Assembly: GCF_013385175.1 (NCBI RefSeq)
Contig: NZ_JABZEO010000007.1
Span: forward strand, 1-64,000
Reading direction: 5' to 3'
From: Allochromatium humboldtianum
GTDB taxonomy: Bacteria > Pseudomonadota > Gammaproteobacteria > Chromatiales > Chromatiaceae
DNA: 64,000 bases
The stretch's first letter is position 1, and every line of letters starts with the position of its first letter. The position numbers and the translations under genes were made by a program. Below the pieces are notes generated by a model. That model was not told where the DNA came from, did not search any database, and saw nothing but the letters and a program-made list of their open reading frames with translations. Positions 37,106 through 49,895 of this stretch are shown here, one piece after another.

Positions 37106-38593
37106 CTATTTGTCCGCCTTGGCCTGACGCCGCCGATCGAGCCGCTGGACGAACTCGGCGATCAAGCGCACGTAGAGCGCATCGCCCAGCACCCGATCCT
37201 CGACCCCGGCATCCAGACTGGGATTGTCGTTGACCTCGATCACGACCGGCCCCGAGGGCGTCTCCTTGAGATCCACGCCATAGAGTCCGTCGCCGATCAG
37301 ATCGGCCGCCTTGAGCGCGGTGCGCACGACCGCCGGCGGAACGTCCTCGATGGCGAACGTCTCATAACCGCCCTCGACGTGACGCCCGTCGCTCTCATGC
37401 TTGACGATCTGCCAGTGATCACGGCTCATCAGATACTTGCAGGCATAGAAGGGTTTGCGCCCGAGGATGCCGATGCGCCAATCGAAAGGGGTATAGAGAT
37501 ATTCCTGCGCCAGGATCAGATCGGACTCCTTGAACAGCCGGGCAGCGATCCGGGTCAGACTCGCTCGATCCTCGGCCTTGTGGACGCCGCGCGAGAAGGA
37601 ACCCTCGGGGATCTTGAGCACCACCGGATAGCCGATCCGCTCCTCGGCCTCCAGCAGATTCTCCTTGCGCAGCACCAGCGTCTTGGGCCGGGGAATGCGA
37701 TGCGCGGCCAGTAGCTCGGCCAGATAGACCTTGTTGGTGCAGCGCAGGATAGAATCGGGATCGTCGATGACGACCATGCCCTCGCTGTCGGCCTTCTTGG
37801 CGAAGCGGAAGGTGTGGTGTCCGATACGGGTGGTCTCGCGGATGAAGAGCGCGTCGTATTCGGCCAGACGGCTGTAGTCCTTGCGCTGGATCAGCTCGAC
37901 GTTCACGCCCTGGCTCTTGCCGGCCTTGACGAAGCGGGCCAGCGCCTTGGGGTCCGAGGGCGGCAACTCCTCCTCCGGGTCGTACAGGATCGCCAGATCA
38001 TAGCGATAGGACAACCGCGCGCGCGGCTGACGCCAGCGTTTGGACAGATAGCCTTCCAACGCCGCGAACAGCGGACTCTCACCCTCGTTGGCCACGGCCG
38101 TGATCGGCAGCGCCTTGATCGCGCCGATGCGCCAGGTGCCGTGCAACCGGAACTCGACCTTGAGGATGGGGCAGCGGAAGGTCTCGAAGATCAGGCGCGC
38201 CAGCGGCTGCAACTCCTTGACGTCGCACTGACCGAAGCAGATCGTCAGCTCATAGGCGGTCGGGACGAGCGCGCTGGTCTTGCGCCGTCCGAGCAGACGC
38301 TGCGCCAGGGTGTTGAGTTCCTCGGTCGCCAGGTCGTAGAGCTCGCGGCTGGACAGCTCCTGGATGGTGCGCACCGTCGGGATGACCTTGTGACCGCGCG
38401 CCTCGGCCAGCAACGAGCAGTAATAGCCGAGCGAGAGATAGCGATAACTGCGGCAGAGATTGATGACGCGCAGGTCACGTTTGGCCGCCAGCTCGCCGCC
38501 GGCCAGATAATCGCGCGCCGTCACCACGGGCAGACGCGGGAAGCCGGGCTTCCAGTCGCCCGGCTGTTCGACCAACAACAGATGTTCAGCCAT
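37106..38593 (-). CDS. RLAN-domain RimK-like ATP-grasp ligase
   Basis: 495 residues. The N-terminal 170 residues match the RLAN domain found before some RimK-like ligases ([31 protein letters not shown]). A central linker is followed by an ATP-grasp domain (about 275-480) with [14 protein letters not shown] (ATP lysine and flexible loop), [18 protein letters not shown] and [14 protein letters not shown] (magnesium ligands). RimK-type enzymes add amino acids through acyl phosphates to proteins or peptides. Comparative genomics places RLAN ligases with GNAT and papain-like peptidase genes, as here, in predicted peptide-modification systems. The GNAT-C39 gene is 15 bases upstream on the same strand. 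Target unknown. Confidence 0.82.
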   Translation of the reverse strand: MAEHLLLVEQPGDWKPGFPRLPVVTARDYLAGGELAAKRDLRVINLCRSYRYLSLGYYCSLLAEARGHKVIPTVRTIQELSSRELYDLATEELNTLAQRLLGRRKTSALVPTAYELTICFGQCDVKELQPLARLIFETFRCPILKVEFRLHGTWRIGAIKALPITAVANEGESPLFAALEGYLSKRWRQPRARLSYRYDLAILYDPEEELPPSDPKALARFVKAGKSQGVNVELIQRKDYSRLAEYDALFIRETTRIGHHTFRFAKKADSEGMVVIDDPDSILRCTNKVYLAELLAAHRIPRPKTLVLRKENLLEAEERIGYPVVLKIPEGSFSRGVHKAEDRASLTRIAARLFKESDLILAQEYLYTPFDWRIGILGRKPFYACKYLMSRDHWQIVKHESDGRHVEGGYETFAIEDVPPAVVRTALKAADLIGDGLYGVDLKETPSGPVVIEVNDNPSLDAGVEDRVLGDALYVRLIAEFVQRLDRRRQAKADK

Positions 38594-38608
38594 GTGGATC
38601 GGGTTCGG

Positions 38609-39730
38609 TTATTGATCGGAGACGAGCACGACGGCCTGCAGCCCGACCCGGCCATAGCGGGCCATGCGGGTGAATTCGTCGCGCTGGATCGGCATGTCGA
38701 TAGAGTCGATGGTGGTCTCGCCGTTGGCGGTGTCGACATAGGGATCGTGGACGTAGACGAAATGCTCGTCGAAGCCGGTGATCACGACCCAGTGTGGAAA
38801 CTTTTCGCCATAGATGCGATAGGAGCTGATGAGCACCAGAGGCACGGCGCCGGCATCCCAGCGCTGCTGGATATCCTGGATGCCGAGCGTTTGGTAGTAG
38901 ATCGGGATGCCGCACTGTTCGGCTTCGGCGAGCATGTCTTCCTGGACCAGACGCATGACCTCCTTCTTCTCGGGACTGCGCACCGAATCGACCAGCAGCA
39001 CGCCGGTGTCGTTGACATGGACCTCGACGGCGAAGTTCCGGCGCTGGGCCGCCAGCGCCAGACCGATCGGACCGCAGCCGCCGTGTCCCGAGGTCATGAA
39101 GATGGTGGTCGACTCGCGCCAGATGCGCAGTTCCAGGGTGCGGTTGAGCTCCAGACTCGGCCGTAGCGCCTGCATGGCCATCATCAGCGACGAGGGACCG
39201 CAGGTGAAGTCCAGCGTCTGCTCGTAGAAGGGCACGCGCTTGAGTTCGGGCTTGAGACCGGGCGCCATCGCCTTCTCGTAGCGCAGCGCCTCCATGTGGT
39301 CTTCGTAATAGTCCGAGAGCACGCCGAAACGCCGATAACCGGCGTGCTCGAACAGCTGTTGCGAAGCCAGGTTGTCGCGGCGGATCTCCAGACGCATATA
39401 GGCGCGATCCTGCTCCCAGGCGGCCTGCTCGGCGGCGACCACCAGGGCGCGACCGATGCCCTGTCCGCGTGCCCGCGCATCGATGGCGATCGAATAGAGC
39501 CGGGCGACCGAGGTGGCGCGACTGAAGAGCACCAGCACATAGCCCAGCAGCTCGCCGTCGGCCTCCGCTGCCAGGGTGCTCGCCCGCCCGCGCGTGAGCA
39601 GATAGCGGAACTGGCGCCGACTGATACGGTCGCCGTCGAAACAGGCGTTCTCCAGACGCAGCAGGGCGCTCAGATCACTGAGGACGGCGGGACGGATGGT
39701 GAACGGCAGGGTGTCGGAGGGCGTTGACAC
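38609..39730 (-). CDS. Fusion of GNAT acetyltransferase and C39-like peptidase
   Basis: 373 residues. The N-terminal GNAT domain (about 1-160) is RimI-like, with the acetyl-CoA loop IDARARGQGIGRALV and NLASQQLFEHAGYRRFGV. The C-terminal C39-like cysteine peptidase domain (about 165-370) has its catalytic Cys in LDFTCGPSSLMMAMQAL and the His in HWVVITGFD, followed by VYVHDPYVD. Both catalytic sets look intact. The fusion partner of an RLAN ligase is recognisable from family studies of peptide-modifying systems. The start is a GTG at 39730. It is divergent from argE, with 118 bases between. Confidence 0.83.
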   Translation of the reverse strand: MSTPSDTLPFTIRPAVLSDLSALLRLENACFDGDRISRRQFRYLLTRGRASTLAAEADGELLGYVLVLFSRATSVARLYSIAIDARARGQGIGRALVVAAEQAAWEQDRAYMRLEIRRDNLASQQLFEHAGYRRFGVLSDYYEDHMEALRYEKAMAPGLKPELKRVPFYEQTLDFTCGPSSLMMAMQALRPSLELNRTLELRIWRESTTIFMTSGHGGCGPIGLALAAQRRNFAVEVHVNDTGVLLVDSVRSPEKKEVMRLVQEDMLAEAEQCGIPIYYQTLGIQDIQQRWDAGAVPLVLISSYRIYGEKFPHWVVITGFDEHFVYVHDPYVDTANGETTIDSIDMPIQRDEFTRMARYGRVGLQAVVLVSDQ

Positions 39731-39848
39731 GAGAGGCGCGCTTGGGCGATTTCTATTGGACGGTGGAAAGCCGACAATCTACAGCGCCACCTGAAAAACG
39801 CAAGATCGCTGCATCCATCGCCGTCGATACCCGGAGAGCTTCAAGACC

Positions 39849-41021
39849 ATGACCACACAGTCCCCATCCCTCAAGACCATGCTCGAAGGGTTGATCGGCA
39901 CGCTCTCGGTGAGCAGCGTCACGCCCGCCTTCGATCACAGCAACGAACCCCTGGTCGCGCTGCTGGCCGGCTGGCTGGAGAGCGCCGGATTCCGCGCCGA
40001 GATCCTGCCGGTCCCTGGACATCCGGGCAAGTTCAACCTGCTCGGCACGCTCGGCTCCGGCCCCGGCGGTCTGGTGCTCTCCGGTCACACCGACACCGTC
40101 CCCTTCGACGCCCCGCTCTGGAGCCATGATCCGCTCAAGCTGACCGAGGTCGATGGGCGTTATTACGGACTAGGCACCTCGGACATGAAATCCTTCTTCG
40201 CACTGGCGCTTGAGGCGGCGCGTGCGTTCCGCGCGTCAGATCTCAAGTGCCCGCTGATGATCCTGGCCACCGCCGACGAAGAATCGGCCATGCACGGCGC
40301 GCGCGCCCTGGCCGAGGCCGGTCGACCGCTCGGACGTCATGCCGTCATCGGCGAGCCGACCAATCTGCGGCCGGTGCGTCTGCACAAGGGGGTGATGGGC
40401 GAAGCGGTACGGCTGATCGGGCGCAGCGGTCATGCCAGCGATCCGAGTCTGGGCAACAATGCGCTCGATGGGATGCACGAAGTCATGTCGGTCATCCTCG
40501 ACTGGCGCACCGAGTTGCAGCAGGCGCATCGGCATCCGGCCTTTCCGGTCCCCTACCCCACCGTCAACCTCGGCCACATCCACGGCGGCGACAACCCCAA
40601 CCGCATCTGCGGCGAGTGTGAGCTGCATCTGGATCTGCGTGTCCTGCCCGGCATGGACCCGGCTGACCTGCGCGCCGCGCTGGCTGAGCGCGTCGCCGAT
40701 GTCGGACGGAGGCGCGGACTCCAGTGGTCGGTCGAGCCGCTGTTCACGCCGATCCCGCCCGCCGAGACGCCAGCGACGGCGGCCATCGTGCGCGCTTGCG
40801 AGTCACTCACTGGACATGCGGCCGAGGCGGTCAGCTTCGGCACCGAGATGCCGTTCCTGAACCAGCTCGGGATGGACACCCTGATCCTGGGACCGGGCGA
40901 CATCGCCCAGGCCCATCAGCCTGATGAATTCCTGGCACTCGATCGCATCCCGCCGACGCTGGAGCTGCTGCGCGCGCTCATCCGGCGTTTCTGCGTCGAA
41001 GGCGAAGACACGATGGGTTGA
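39849..41021 (+). CDS. argE: Acetylornithine deacetylase ArgE
   Basis: 390 residues, M20 metallopeptidase fold. Dinuclear zinc ligands lie in LSGHTDTVPFD (His and Asp), GLGTSDMKSF (bridging Asp), TADEESAMHGA (Glu-Glu) and a late His in AQAHQPDEFL. The dimerisation lid domain is in the middle. It removes acetyl from N-acetylornithine in arginine synthesis. Close relatives (DapE, carboxypeptidases) share the fold, but the motifs and length fit ArgE best. It converges with metR. Confidence 0.86.
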   Translation: MTTQSPSLKTMLEGLIGTLSVSSVTPAFDHSNEPLVALLAGWLESAGFRAEILPVPGHPGKFNLLGTLGSGPGGLVLSGHTDTVPFDAPLWSHDPLKLTEVDGRYYGLGTSDMKSFFALALEAARAFRASDLKCPLMILATADEESAMHGARALAEAGRPLGRHAVIGEPTNLRPVRLHKGVMGEAVRLIGRSGHASDPSLGNNALDGMHEVMSVILDWRTELQQAHRHPAFPVPYPTVNLGHIHGGDNPNRICGECELHLDLRVLPGMDPADLRAALAERVADVGRRRGLQWSVEPLFTPIPPAETPATAAIVRACESLTGHAAEAVSFGTEMPFLNQLGMDTLILGPGDIAQAHQPDEFLALDRIPPTLELLRALIRRFCVEGEDTMG

Positions 41022-41128
41022 ATCGCACCTCAAACACACTCAGGATGCCGTTATTTCGGTCACGAAGGCGCTGGTACGGCCTGTCTCGACCGGAACCGTC
41101 CAAGACACTGTTTCCGACTCACAGCCGG

Positions 41129-42046
41129 CTACCCATTGACGCTCGCTCCCATCCCGCCGCCGTGATCACGGGCGAGCGCGACGAAGGCATGCAGATAATC
41201 GATGTCGGCCTCGCGCTCGCGGATGCCGACGAAGATCTGCTTGGCGATCCCCTGCGCGCCGAGTCGCACCGCCCCGAGATCGAGCGTGCCGGCCTGTTCG
41301 TCCACCAGCCAGCGGGGCAGTGCCGCGACACCGCGACCGCTGGCGACCATCTGCAAAAGGATATCGGTCGTCTCGATCGGCTTGTGGCGCTTGGGCCGGA
41401 TACCGGCCGGCAACAGGAAGTGCGTGTAGATGTCGAGCCGGTCGAGGGCGACCGGATAGGTGATCAGCGTCTCCTCGGTCAGGTGTTCCGGTTGCACGTA
41501 TGGGAGACCGCGCAAACGATGCCCCGCGCCGACCACCAGCACCTGCTCATAGTCGAACACCGGCTCGAACCGCAGACCGTGCGCGTAGAGCGGATCGGGC
41601 GTCACCAGCAGATCGATTTCGTGCGCGAAGAGCGCGCCGATCCCGCCGAACTGGAATTCCTGCCGGACATCGACGTCCACGTCCGGCCAGGCGGCCAGAT
41701 AGGGTGATACCACCTTCAACAGCCATTGATGGCAGGGATGACACTCGATGCCGATGCGCAGGGCGCCGCGCTCGCCCTGGGCGAACTGCCGCAGACGCTC
41801 CTCGGCCTGTGTGAGTTGCGGCAGCAGACGATTGGCCACCGCCAGTAGATAGGCGCCGGCCTGCGTCGGACGCAGACGACGCCCCTCCCGCGTCCAGATC
41901 GCCACCCCGAGCTGATCCTCCAGCTTGCGTATCGCATGACTCAACGCCGATTGGGTGAGATGCAGTTGCTCGGCAGCGGCCGTCAGCGAGCCGTGCTGGT
42001 CGACGGCACGGACGATTGCCAGATGGGTGCGTTCGAGTTGAGCCAT
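41129..42046 (-). CDS. metR: MetR, LysR-type activator of methionine synthesis
   Basis: 305 residues. The winged HTH (about 1-65) contains TAAAEQLHLTQSALSHAIRKLEDQLG. The effector domain binds homocysteine in E. coli. The sequence IGIECHPCHQWLLKV near residue 100 is MetR-like. The divergent metE gene starts 111 bases away, the classical metR-metE arrangement. It is expected to activate metE and repress itself, with homocysteine as co-factor. Confidence 0.92.
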   Translation of the reverse strand: MAQLERTHLAIVRAVDQHGSLTAAAEQLHLTQSALSHAIRKLEDQLGVAIWTREGRRLRPTQAGAYLLAVANRLLPQLTQAEERLRQFAQGERGALRIGIECHPCHQWLLKVVSPYLAAWPDVDVDVRQEFQFGGIGALFAHEIDLLVTPDPLYAHGLRFEPVFDYEQVLVVGAGHRLRGLPYVQPEHLTEETLITYPVALDRLDIYTHFLLPAGIRPKRHKPIETTDILLQMVASGRGVAALPRWLVDEQAGTLDLGAVRLGAQGIAKQIFVGIREREADIDYLHAFVALARDHGGGMGASVNG

Positions 42047-42057
42047 GACACCTATCT

Positions 42058-42074
42058 TGCATGAATATCATGCA
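42058..42074. promoter_or_regulatory. Palindrome in the metR-metE control region
   Basis: TGCATGA-ATA-TCATGCA is a perfect 7-3-7 inverted repeat. It contains TGAATATCATGCA (42062-42074), one mismatch from the MetR consensus TGAA-N5-TTCA. A further AT-rich segment with GAAAT...ATTTC follows to about 42105. It lies 85-100 bases before metE and near the metR start, so it is a good MetR site candidate. Confidence 0.5.
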
Positions 42075-42157
42075 TGGTTGGATGAAATCATACCATTTCC
42101 ATTCATGATTCACGCTGACGAGAATGGCGCCATCCTTCATCTGTCAGAGCAATCGAT

Positions 42158-44452
42158 ATGGCCATCACACACAACCTCGGCTTTCCGCGCATCGGCGCCA
42201 AGCGCGAATTGAAGTTCGCCCTCGAATCCTACTGGAAGGGCGAGTCCTCACTCGACGCACTCAGGGCGGTCGGCGCCGAGCTGCGCGCGCACAATTGGCA
42301 AGACCAAGCGGGTCTGGATCTGGTTCCGGTGGGCGATTTCGCCTTCTACGACCAGATGCTCGACATGAGCTTTACGCTGGGCCACCTCCCCGAGCGCGTG
42401 CGTGGCGTCACAGGCAATGTCCTCGACGCCTATTTCCGCGTGGCGCGCGGACGCTCGGCGCCGGCGGCCGAAGCACAGGCTGGCTGCACCGGCGGCGTCG
42501 CCGCCGGCGAGATGACCAAGTGGTTCGATACCAACTATCACTACATCGTGCCGGAGTTCACCGCCGCCACTGAATTCCAGCTCGATGCCTCGCGTCTGCT
42601 CGAGCAGCTGGCCGAAGCCAAGCGCCAGGGCGTCAATGCCAAACCGGTCATCATCGGTCCCGTCACCTATCTGGCCCTGGGCAAGAGCAAGGACGGCTCC
42701 GACCGGCTCGCGCTGCTCGATCGTCTGCTGCCGGTCTATGCCGAGTTGCTGAACCGGCTGGCCGCACACGGCGTCCAGTGGGTGCAGATCGACGAGCCGA
42801 TCCTGGTGACGGAACTCGACGAAACCTGGCGCCACGCCTTCGAGATCGCCTATCACGAACTCAAGACGGCCCCGGTCAAGCTGCTGCTGGCGACCTATTT
42901 CGGCGAACTCCAGGATCAACGCTATCTGGCCGCCCATCTGCCGGTGGCCGGACTGCACATTGATGTGGTCAGGGGGCGTGACGACCTGCTGCCGTTGCTG
43001 AATCTGTTGCCCTCGACCAAGATCCTGTCACTCGGCGTGATCGACGGCCGCAACATCTGGAAGACGGATCTGAACGCCGTGCTCGATTGGCTGGAGCCGA
43101 TCCAGGACCAGCTCGGCGAGCGGCTGTGGATCGCGCCCTCCTGCTCGCTGCTGCATGTGCCGGTGGATCTGGACAGCGAGCAGACGCTCGACCCCGAGAT
43201 CCGGTCCTGGCTCGCCTTCGCCCGACAGAAACTCGATGAGCTGAGGATATTGGCCAGAGCGCTGAATCAGGGTCGTGAGAGCGTCAGGGCCGAGCTGGAC
43301 GCCAATCGCGCCGCCATCGATTCGCGACGCCAGTCGCCGCGCGTCAACGATCCCGAGGTCAAGGCGTCGCTCACCCGGATCGATGCGCGCCTGGGCCGGC
43401 GTCAGAGTCCCTACGCCGAGCGTGCCGCCAAGCAGGCCGGCCTGCTGAGTCTGCCTGAATTCCCCACCACCACCATCGGTTCCTTCCCCCAGACGGGCGA
43501 GATCCGTCAGGCGCGCCGGCAGTTCAAGGCGGGGACGATCGACGAGGCGACCTATGTCGAGATCATGCGTGGCGAGATCGCCCGCTGCGTGCGCGAGCAG
43601 GAGGCGCTGGAACTGGATGTCCTGGTGCACGGCGAGGCCGAGCGCAACGACATGGTCGAGTACTTCGGCGAACAGCTCGCGGGTTTCACCTTCAGCCAGT
43701 TCGGCTGGGTGCAGTCCTACGGCTCGCGCTGCGTCAAGCCGCCGATCCTGTTCGGCGACATCCGCCGTCCCAAGGCCATGACGGTGGACTGGATCAGCTA
43801 CGCCCAGTCGCTGACCGACAAGCCGATGAAGGGCATGCTGACCGGCCCGGTGACGATCCTCAACTGGTCCTTCGTGCGTGACGACCAGCCGCGTTCGGTC
43901 TCCTGCCGGCAGTTGGCGCTGGCGATGCGCGAGGAGGTGCTGGATCTGGAGCGCGCCGGCGTGCGCGTGATCCAGATCGACGAGGCCGCGCTGCGCGAGG
44001 GCCTGCCGCTACGCCGTTCGCAATGGAAGGGCTATCTCGACTGGGCGGTCGAGTGCTTCCGTATCACGGCCAACGGCGTGGCCGACGAGACCCAGATCCA
44101 CACCCATATGTGCTACTCGGAGTTCAACGACATCATCGCGTCGATCGCCGACATGGACGCCGACGTCATCACCATCGAGACCTCGCGCTCGGACATGGAA
44201 CTGCTCGACGCCTTCGATGATTTCAGTTATCCCAACGCGATCGGCCCCGGCGTCTATGACATCCACACGCCCAACATCCCGAGCGAGGCGCACATGGTCG
44301 AGCTGATGCGCAAGGCCGCCGAGCGTATCCCGGCGCAACGGCTGTGGGTGAATCCGGACTGCGGACTCAAGACGCGGCAGTGGAACGAGGTCGTCCCGGC
44401 GCTCACCAACATGGTCGCCGCCGCCCGGACGCTGCGCGCCGGCCTCGGCTGA
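42158..44452 (+). CDS. metE: Cobalamin-independent methionine synthase MetE
   Basis: 764 residues. The N-terminal barrel starts with [14 protein letters not shown]. The C-terminal catalytic barrel carries the zinc-binding HMCYSEFND (His and Cys) and the late Cys of [11 protein letters not shown], plus [11 protein letters not shown]. It transfers methyl from 5-methyltetrahydropteroyl-polyglutamate to homocysteine. Full length and all ligands are intact. It is divergent from metR. Its end approaches hisC convergently, with a GC hairpin between. Confidence 0.97.
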   Translation: MAITHNLGFPRIGAKRELKFALESYWKGESSLDALRAVGAELRAHNWQDQAGLDLVPVGDFAFYDQMLDMSFTLGHLPERVRGVTGNVLDAYFRVARGRSAPAAEAQAGCTGGVAAGEMTKWFDTNYHYIVPEFTAATEFQLDASRLLEQLAEAKRQGVNAKPVIIGPVTYLALGKSKDGSDRLALLDRLLPVYAELLNRLAAHGVQWVQIDEPILVTELDETWRHAFEIAYHELKTAPVKLLLATYFGELQDQRYLAAHLPVAGLHIDVVRGRDDLLPLLNLLPSTKILSLGVIDGRNIWKTDLNAVLDWLEPIQDQLGERLWIAPSCSLLHVPVDLDSEQTLDPEIRSWLAFARQKLDELRILARALNQGRESVRAELDANRAAIDSRRQSPRVNDPEVKASLTRIDARLGRRQSPYAERAAKQAGLLSLPEFPTTTIGSFPQTGEIRQARRQFKAGTIDEATYVEIMRGEIARCVREQEALELDVLVHGEAERNDMVEYFGEQLAGFTFSQFGWVQSYGSRCVKPPILFGDIRRPKAMTVDWISYAQSLTDKPMKGMLTGPVTILNWSFVRDDQPRSVSCRQLALAMREEVLDLERAGVRVIQIDEAALREGLPLRRSQWKGYLDWAVECFRITANGVADETQIHTHMCYSEFNDIIASIADMDADVITIETSRSDMELLDAFDDFSYPNAIGPGVYDIHTPNIPSEAHMVELMRKAAERIPAQRLWVNPDCGLKTRQWNEVVPALTNMVAAARTLRAGLG

Positions 44453-44476
44453 TCGCCTCAACGGGTGGCGCGAGCT

Positions 44477-45568
44477 TTAAGCGCCCCCATCGACCATTGC
44501 CCCCTCCAACGCCCTTACCAGAGCGGCATTTTCATCGGGCGTGCCGACCGTGAAGCGCAGACAGTCGGCCAATAGCGGATGCGCGCCATCGAGATTCTTG
44601 ATCAGGATGCCGGCCTGTTTGAGTCCATCGAAGAGCGCCCTGGCACGCCCTTCGGGGACGCGCGTGAGGATGAAGTTGGCCTCGCTCGGATAGGGATGCA
44701 GTCCGGGAATCCGGTGCAGCGCCTCCTGGAGCCGGGCGCGTTCGGCGCGGATGGTGCGCGTCTGCTCGTCGAACACCGCCTTGTGCCTGAGCGCAAAGGC
44801 CGCCGAGACCTGGGTCAGCACATTGATGTTGTAGGGCAACCGGACCTTATCGATCTCGGCCAGCCAGTCGGGCGGCCCGACCAGATACCCGAGCCTCAGC
44901 CCGGCCAGCCCCATCTTGGAGACGGTGCGCATCACCAGCAGATTGTCCCAGTCGCCGACCAGCCCCATGAAGCTCGAATCGGTGAAGGGCGCGTAAGCTT
45001 CGTCGACGATGACCAGACCGGGCGCGGCCTCGATGATCCGCACCATGTCGTCGGCGTCGAAGCGGTTGCCGGTCGGGTTGTTGGGATAGGCCAGATAGAC
45101 CAGCGCCGGCTGCTCGCGTTCGATGGCTTCCAGCACCGCCGGCAGGTCGATCGAAAAATCCTCGGCCTGGAGCGGCACGCCGACATAGTCCATCCCGGCG
45201 AACAGCCCGATCATCCGGTACATGACGAAGCCCGGATCGACCGAGAGGATCTTGCGCCCAGGCGCAGCGACCGTGAACGCCAGCATCTGGATCAGCTCAT
45301 CGGAGCCGTTGCCGAGCAAGAGCCCCATGTCCTCGGGGATATCCATCGCCTCGCGCAAGGCGGCCTGGAGCACGAGCCCCTGCGGATCGGGATAGCGGTT
45401 GAGTTCCAGCCCGCGCAGCGTCTCCAGCCAGTCGGCCTGGAGCGACTCCGGCCAGGTGTAGGGATTCTCCATGGCATCCAGCTTGATCAGTCCGGCCGAC
45501 TCGGGGACGTGATAGGCCCTGAGCGCGCGGATCTCGGGGCGAACCAGGGACTCGATGCGTGCGTTCAT
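44477..45568 (-). CDS. hisC: Histidinol-phosphate aminotransferase HisC
   Basis: 363 residues, a PLP type I aminotransferase. Conserved landmarks are [34 protein letters not shown] and [18 protein letters not shown] (PLP lysine in SKMGLAG). It catalyses the seventh step of histidine synthesis. The start overlaps the hisD stop (ATGA). It is the last gene of the minus-strand mla-murA-his group. Confidence 0.95.
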   Translation of the reverse strand: MNARIESLVRPEIRALRAYHVPESAGLIKLDAMENPYTWPESLQADWLETLRGLELNRYPDPQGLVLQAALREAMDIPEDMGLLLGNGSDELIQMLAFTVAAPGRKILSVDPGFVMYRMIGLFAGMDYVGVPLQAEDFSIDLPAVLEAIEREQPALVYLAYPNNPTGNRFDADDMVRIIEAAPGLVIVDEAYAPFTDSSFMGLVGDWDNLLVMRTVSKMGLAGLRLGYLVGPPDWLAEIDKVRLPYNINVLTQVSAAFALRHKAVFDEQTRTIRAERARLQEALHRIPGLHPYPSEANFILTRVPEGRARALFDGLKQAGILIKNLDGAHPLLADCLRFTVGTPDENAALVRALEGAMVDGGA

Positions 45569-46872
45569 GCCTCGACGTCTCCGCGATATTCGGCCGAACG
45601 GGCGTGGGCGGTCAGCCCTTCGCCGCGCGCCAGAACGGAAGCGGTCCGCGCCAGTCGGGCCGACCCCTCGGCCGAGGCCATGATCAGACTGGAGCGCTTC
45701 TGGAAGTCATAGACCCCGAGCGGCGAGGAGAAGCGCGCCGTGCGCGAGGTCGGCAGGACGTGATTGGGTCCAGCGCAGTAGTCACCGAGCGCCTCAGCGG
45801 TATAGCGCCCCATGAAGATGGCCCCGGCGTGCCGGATGCGCCCGACGATCGACTCGGGATCGGCGACCGACAGCTCCAGATGCTCGGGGGCGATGTGGTT
45901 GGCGACCGCGATGGCGTCGTCCAGATCGCGCGCCAGGATCAGCGCTCCGCGTGCACGCAAGGCCGCTTCGATGATGGGTGCGCGCTCCATGGTCGGCAGC
46001 AGCCGGTCGATGCTCGCGGCCACCCGATCGAGGAACCCGGCATCCCAGCTCACCAGGATCGATTGGGCATCCTCGTCGTGCTCGGCCTGCGAGAACAGAT
46101 CCATGGCGATCCAGTCCGGGTCGGTGCCGCCGTCGCAGATCACCAGGATCTCGGACGGACCGGCGACCATGTCGATACCGACCTGACCGAAGACGGCGCG
46201 CTTGGCGGTGGCGACATAGATGTTGCCCGGACCCACGATCTTGTCGACGCCTGGGATGGTCTCGGTGCCATAGGCGAGCGCGGCCACCGCCTGCGCCCCG
46301 CCGACGGCGAAGGCCCGATCGACACCCGCGACATGCGCCGCCGCCAGCACCAGCTCGTTCAATTCGCCGTCCGGTGTGGGCACCACCATGATGAGTTCGG
46401 CCACACCCGCGACCTTGGCCGGGATGGCGTTCATCAACACCGAAGACGGATAGGCCGCCTTGCCGCCGGGGACATAGAGCCCGGCGCGATCCAGGGGCGT
46501 GACCTGCTGACCGAGCAGGGTGCCGTCCGGATCGCGATAGCTCCAGCCGGCGAGCTTCTGATGCTCGGCATAGGCGCGGATGCGTTCGGCGGCCGCTTCG
46601 AGCGCCTGACGCTGCTCGGCGGGGATGGTGTTCCAGGCCTGTTCCAGACGCGCGCGCGGCAGTTCCAGATCGGCGGGCGTGGCCGGCGTCCAGCGATCGA
46701 AGCGCGCGGTATAGTCCAGGAGCGCGGCGTCGCCCCGCGCCCGCACCTCGCGGATGATCTCGGCGACGATCTGCTGGACCCGATCATCGGAGACCGACTC
46801 CCAGGCCAGCAGCCCATCGAGACGGGTGTCGAAATCTGAGTCCGAAGTGGAGAGACGTTGGATGTCGGTCAC
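45565..46872 (-). CDS. hisD: Histidinol dehydrogenase HisD
   Basis: 435 residues. Family motifs are [26 protein letters not shown] (first 20 or so around residue 120), [33 protein letters not shown] (zinc Gln/His) and [16 protein letters not shown] (zinc His). It oxidises histidinol to histidine with NAD. The start is the GTG at 46872 (VTDIQRLST). An open frame continues upstream into the hisG end but is not conserved. hisG lies 68 bases before it. Confidence 0.95.
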   Translation of the reverse strand: MTDIQRLSTSDSDFDTRLDGLLAWESVSDDRVQQIVAEIIREVRARGDAALLDYTARFDRWTPATPADLELPRARLEQAWNTIPAEQRQALEAAAERIRAYAEHQKLAGWSYRDPDGTLLGQQVTPLDRAGLYVPGGKAAYPSSVLMNAIPAKVAGVAELIMVVPTPDGELNELVLAAAHVAGVDRAFAVGGAQAVAALAYGTETIPGVDKIVGPGNIYVATAKRAVFGQVGIDMVAGPSEILVICDGGTDPDWIAMDLFSQAEHDEDAQSILVSWDAGFLDRVAASIDRLLPTMERAPIIEAALRARGALILARDLDDAIAVANHIAPEHLELSVADPESIVGRIRHAGAIFMGRYTAEALGDYCAGPNHVLPTSRTARFSSPLGVYDFQKRSSLIMASAEGSARLARTASVLARGEGLTAHARSAEYRGDVEA

Positions 46873-46940
46873 GGCGGTATGATCCTGATTCGATAAGGAG
46901 CGTTTGGAATCCGTGAAGGCTCCAAGCGCAAGATGACGAC

Positions 46941-48874
<1,934 letters not shown>

Positions 48875-48945
48875 CTATCGCGTTCGAAGACTGTGACGAC
48901 AGGAGCACGCCTGTCACGCGCCGCGTGGCCGGCTAACGGGATCGT

Positions 48946-49275
48946 TCAGGTTGGTGGCGCGGCCGGAGCCAGCAGATCACCCAGGTTGGAGACGGCCGCA
49001 AGCCGGCCGAGCGAATCGGGCAGATGGGCATAGCTCAGGCGCAGTCCACGACGGCGCGCCATCTCCAGCCACTCCAGCAGGAGCGCCAGACCGGCGCTGT
49101 TGGCCCGCTCGACCCCGGCGAGATCGATCACCAGCGACTCCAGACCGCGCGCCGCCGCCGTGCGCAGCAGCACCTGCCCCTCGACGGCGAGCCGGCCGAC
49201 GGTATCGAAGTCGAGCACGCCGACGAGCGTCCAGCGGTCCGGCTCGAACGCGGTCAGCCGGGCAGGAGGATTCAC
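48946..49275 (-). CDS. mlaB: MlaB, STAS-domain subunit of the lipid ABC transporter
   Basis: 109 residues, a single STAS domain. The conserved loop is LVIDLAGVERANSAGLALL, with the Ser near residue 60. MlaB binds MlaF and stabilises the MlaFEDB complex, which moves phospholipids between the inner and outer membranes. The GTG start overlaps the mlaC stop. Family members are divergent in sequence, but position and fold agree. Confidence 0.85.
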   Translation of the reverse strand: MNPPARLTAFEPDRWTLVGVLDFDTVGRLAVEGQVLLRTAAARGLESLVIDLAGVERANSAGLALLLEWLEMARRRGLRLSYAHLPDSLGRLAAVSNLGDLLAPAAPPT

Positions 49276-49895
49276 TCCTGACCCTTGCGGTTCATCTCGC
49301 CGAGCCGCGCGATGAGTCCGTCGATGCCGTTCTGACGGATCTCGGTGGCGAAGCTGCTGCGATAGTTGCCCACCAGACTGGCGTTGTTGATGACCACGTC
49401 ATAGACCTTCCAGCCGCCGCCGGCATTGTGCATGCGGTAATCGACCGGGATGGGCGTCGAACCGGACTCGCGCACCTCGGTCGCGACCGTCACCATCGAA
49501 GGCCGGTTGCCCGGCCTGGACGGCAGATAGCGGATCTCCTGACCCGAATAGCTCAGGAGCGAGCGCGCATAGGTGCGGATGAGCACCTGCTTGAAGCCGT
49601 CGACCAGCTGGCGCTGCTGGATCGGCGTGGCCTGACGCCAGTACTGACCGACCGCGCCCTGGGTGATGCGCTCGAAGTCGAAGTGCGGCAGAACGATGGT
49701 CTCGACCAGCCCGTAGATCAGCGACGGATTACGGTCGATCTCGGCGCGGCGCGCCTTCAGCGTGTCGAGCATACGCTCGGCGGTGCGCTGGACCAGTGCG
49801 GTGGCCTCGTCCTGGGCGGCCAAGAGCGAGCCGCTCCAGGTGAGCGGCGCCAGCACCAGGAGTAACAATAGGAAATGACGTCGTTGAAGAAGCAT
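49272..49895 (-). CDS. mlaC: MlaC, periplasmic phospholipid-binding protein
   Basis: 207 residues. A signal peptide (FLLLLLVLAPLTWSGSLLAAQ) is followed by a mature MlaC/Ttg2D domain with LVLPHFDFERIT-type segment IVLPHFDFERI, VGQYWRQATPIQQRQLV and WKVYDVVINNASLVGNYR. It ferries phospholipid between MlaA at the outer membrane and MlaFEDB at the inner membrane. It overlaps mlaB by four bases and abuts mlaD. Confidence 0.93.
   Translation of the reverse strand: MLLQRRHFLLLLLVLAPLTWSGSLLAAQDEATALVQRTAERMLDTLKARRAEIDRNPSLIYGLVETIVLPHFDFERITQGAVGQYWRQATPIQQRQLVDGFKQVLIRTYARSLLSYSGQEIRYLPSRPGNRPSMVTVATEVRESGSTPIPVDYRMHNAGGGWKVYDVVINNASLVGNYRSSFATEIRQNGIDGLIARLGEMNRKGQE

Noticed and set aside
44463-44488. 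GGG-T-GGCGC / GCGCC-CCC hairpin between metE and hisC ends
   Set aside because: Short, bulged and without a U-run; too weak for a bidirectional terminator.
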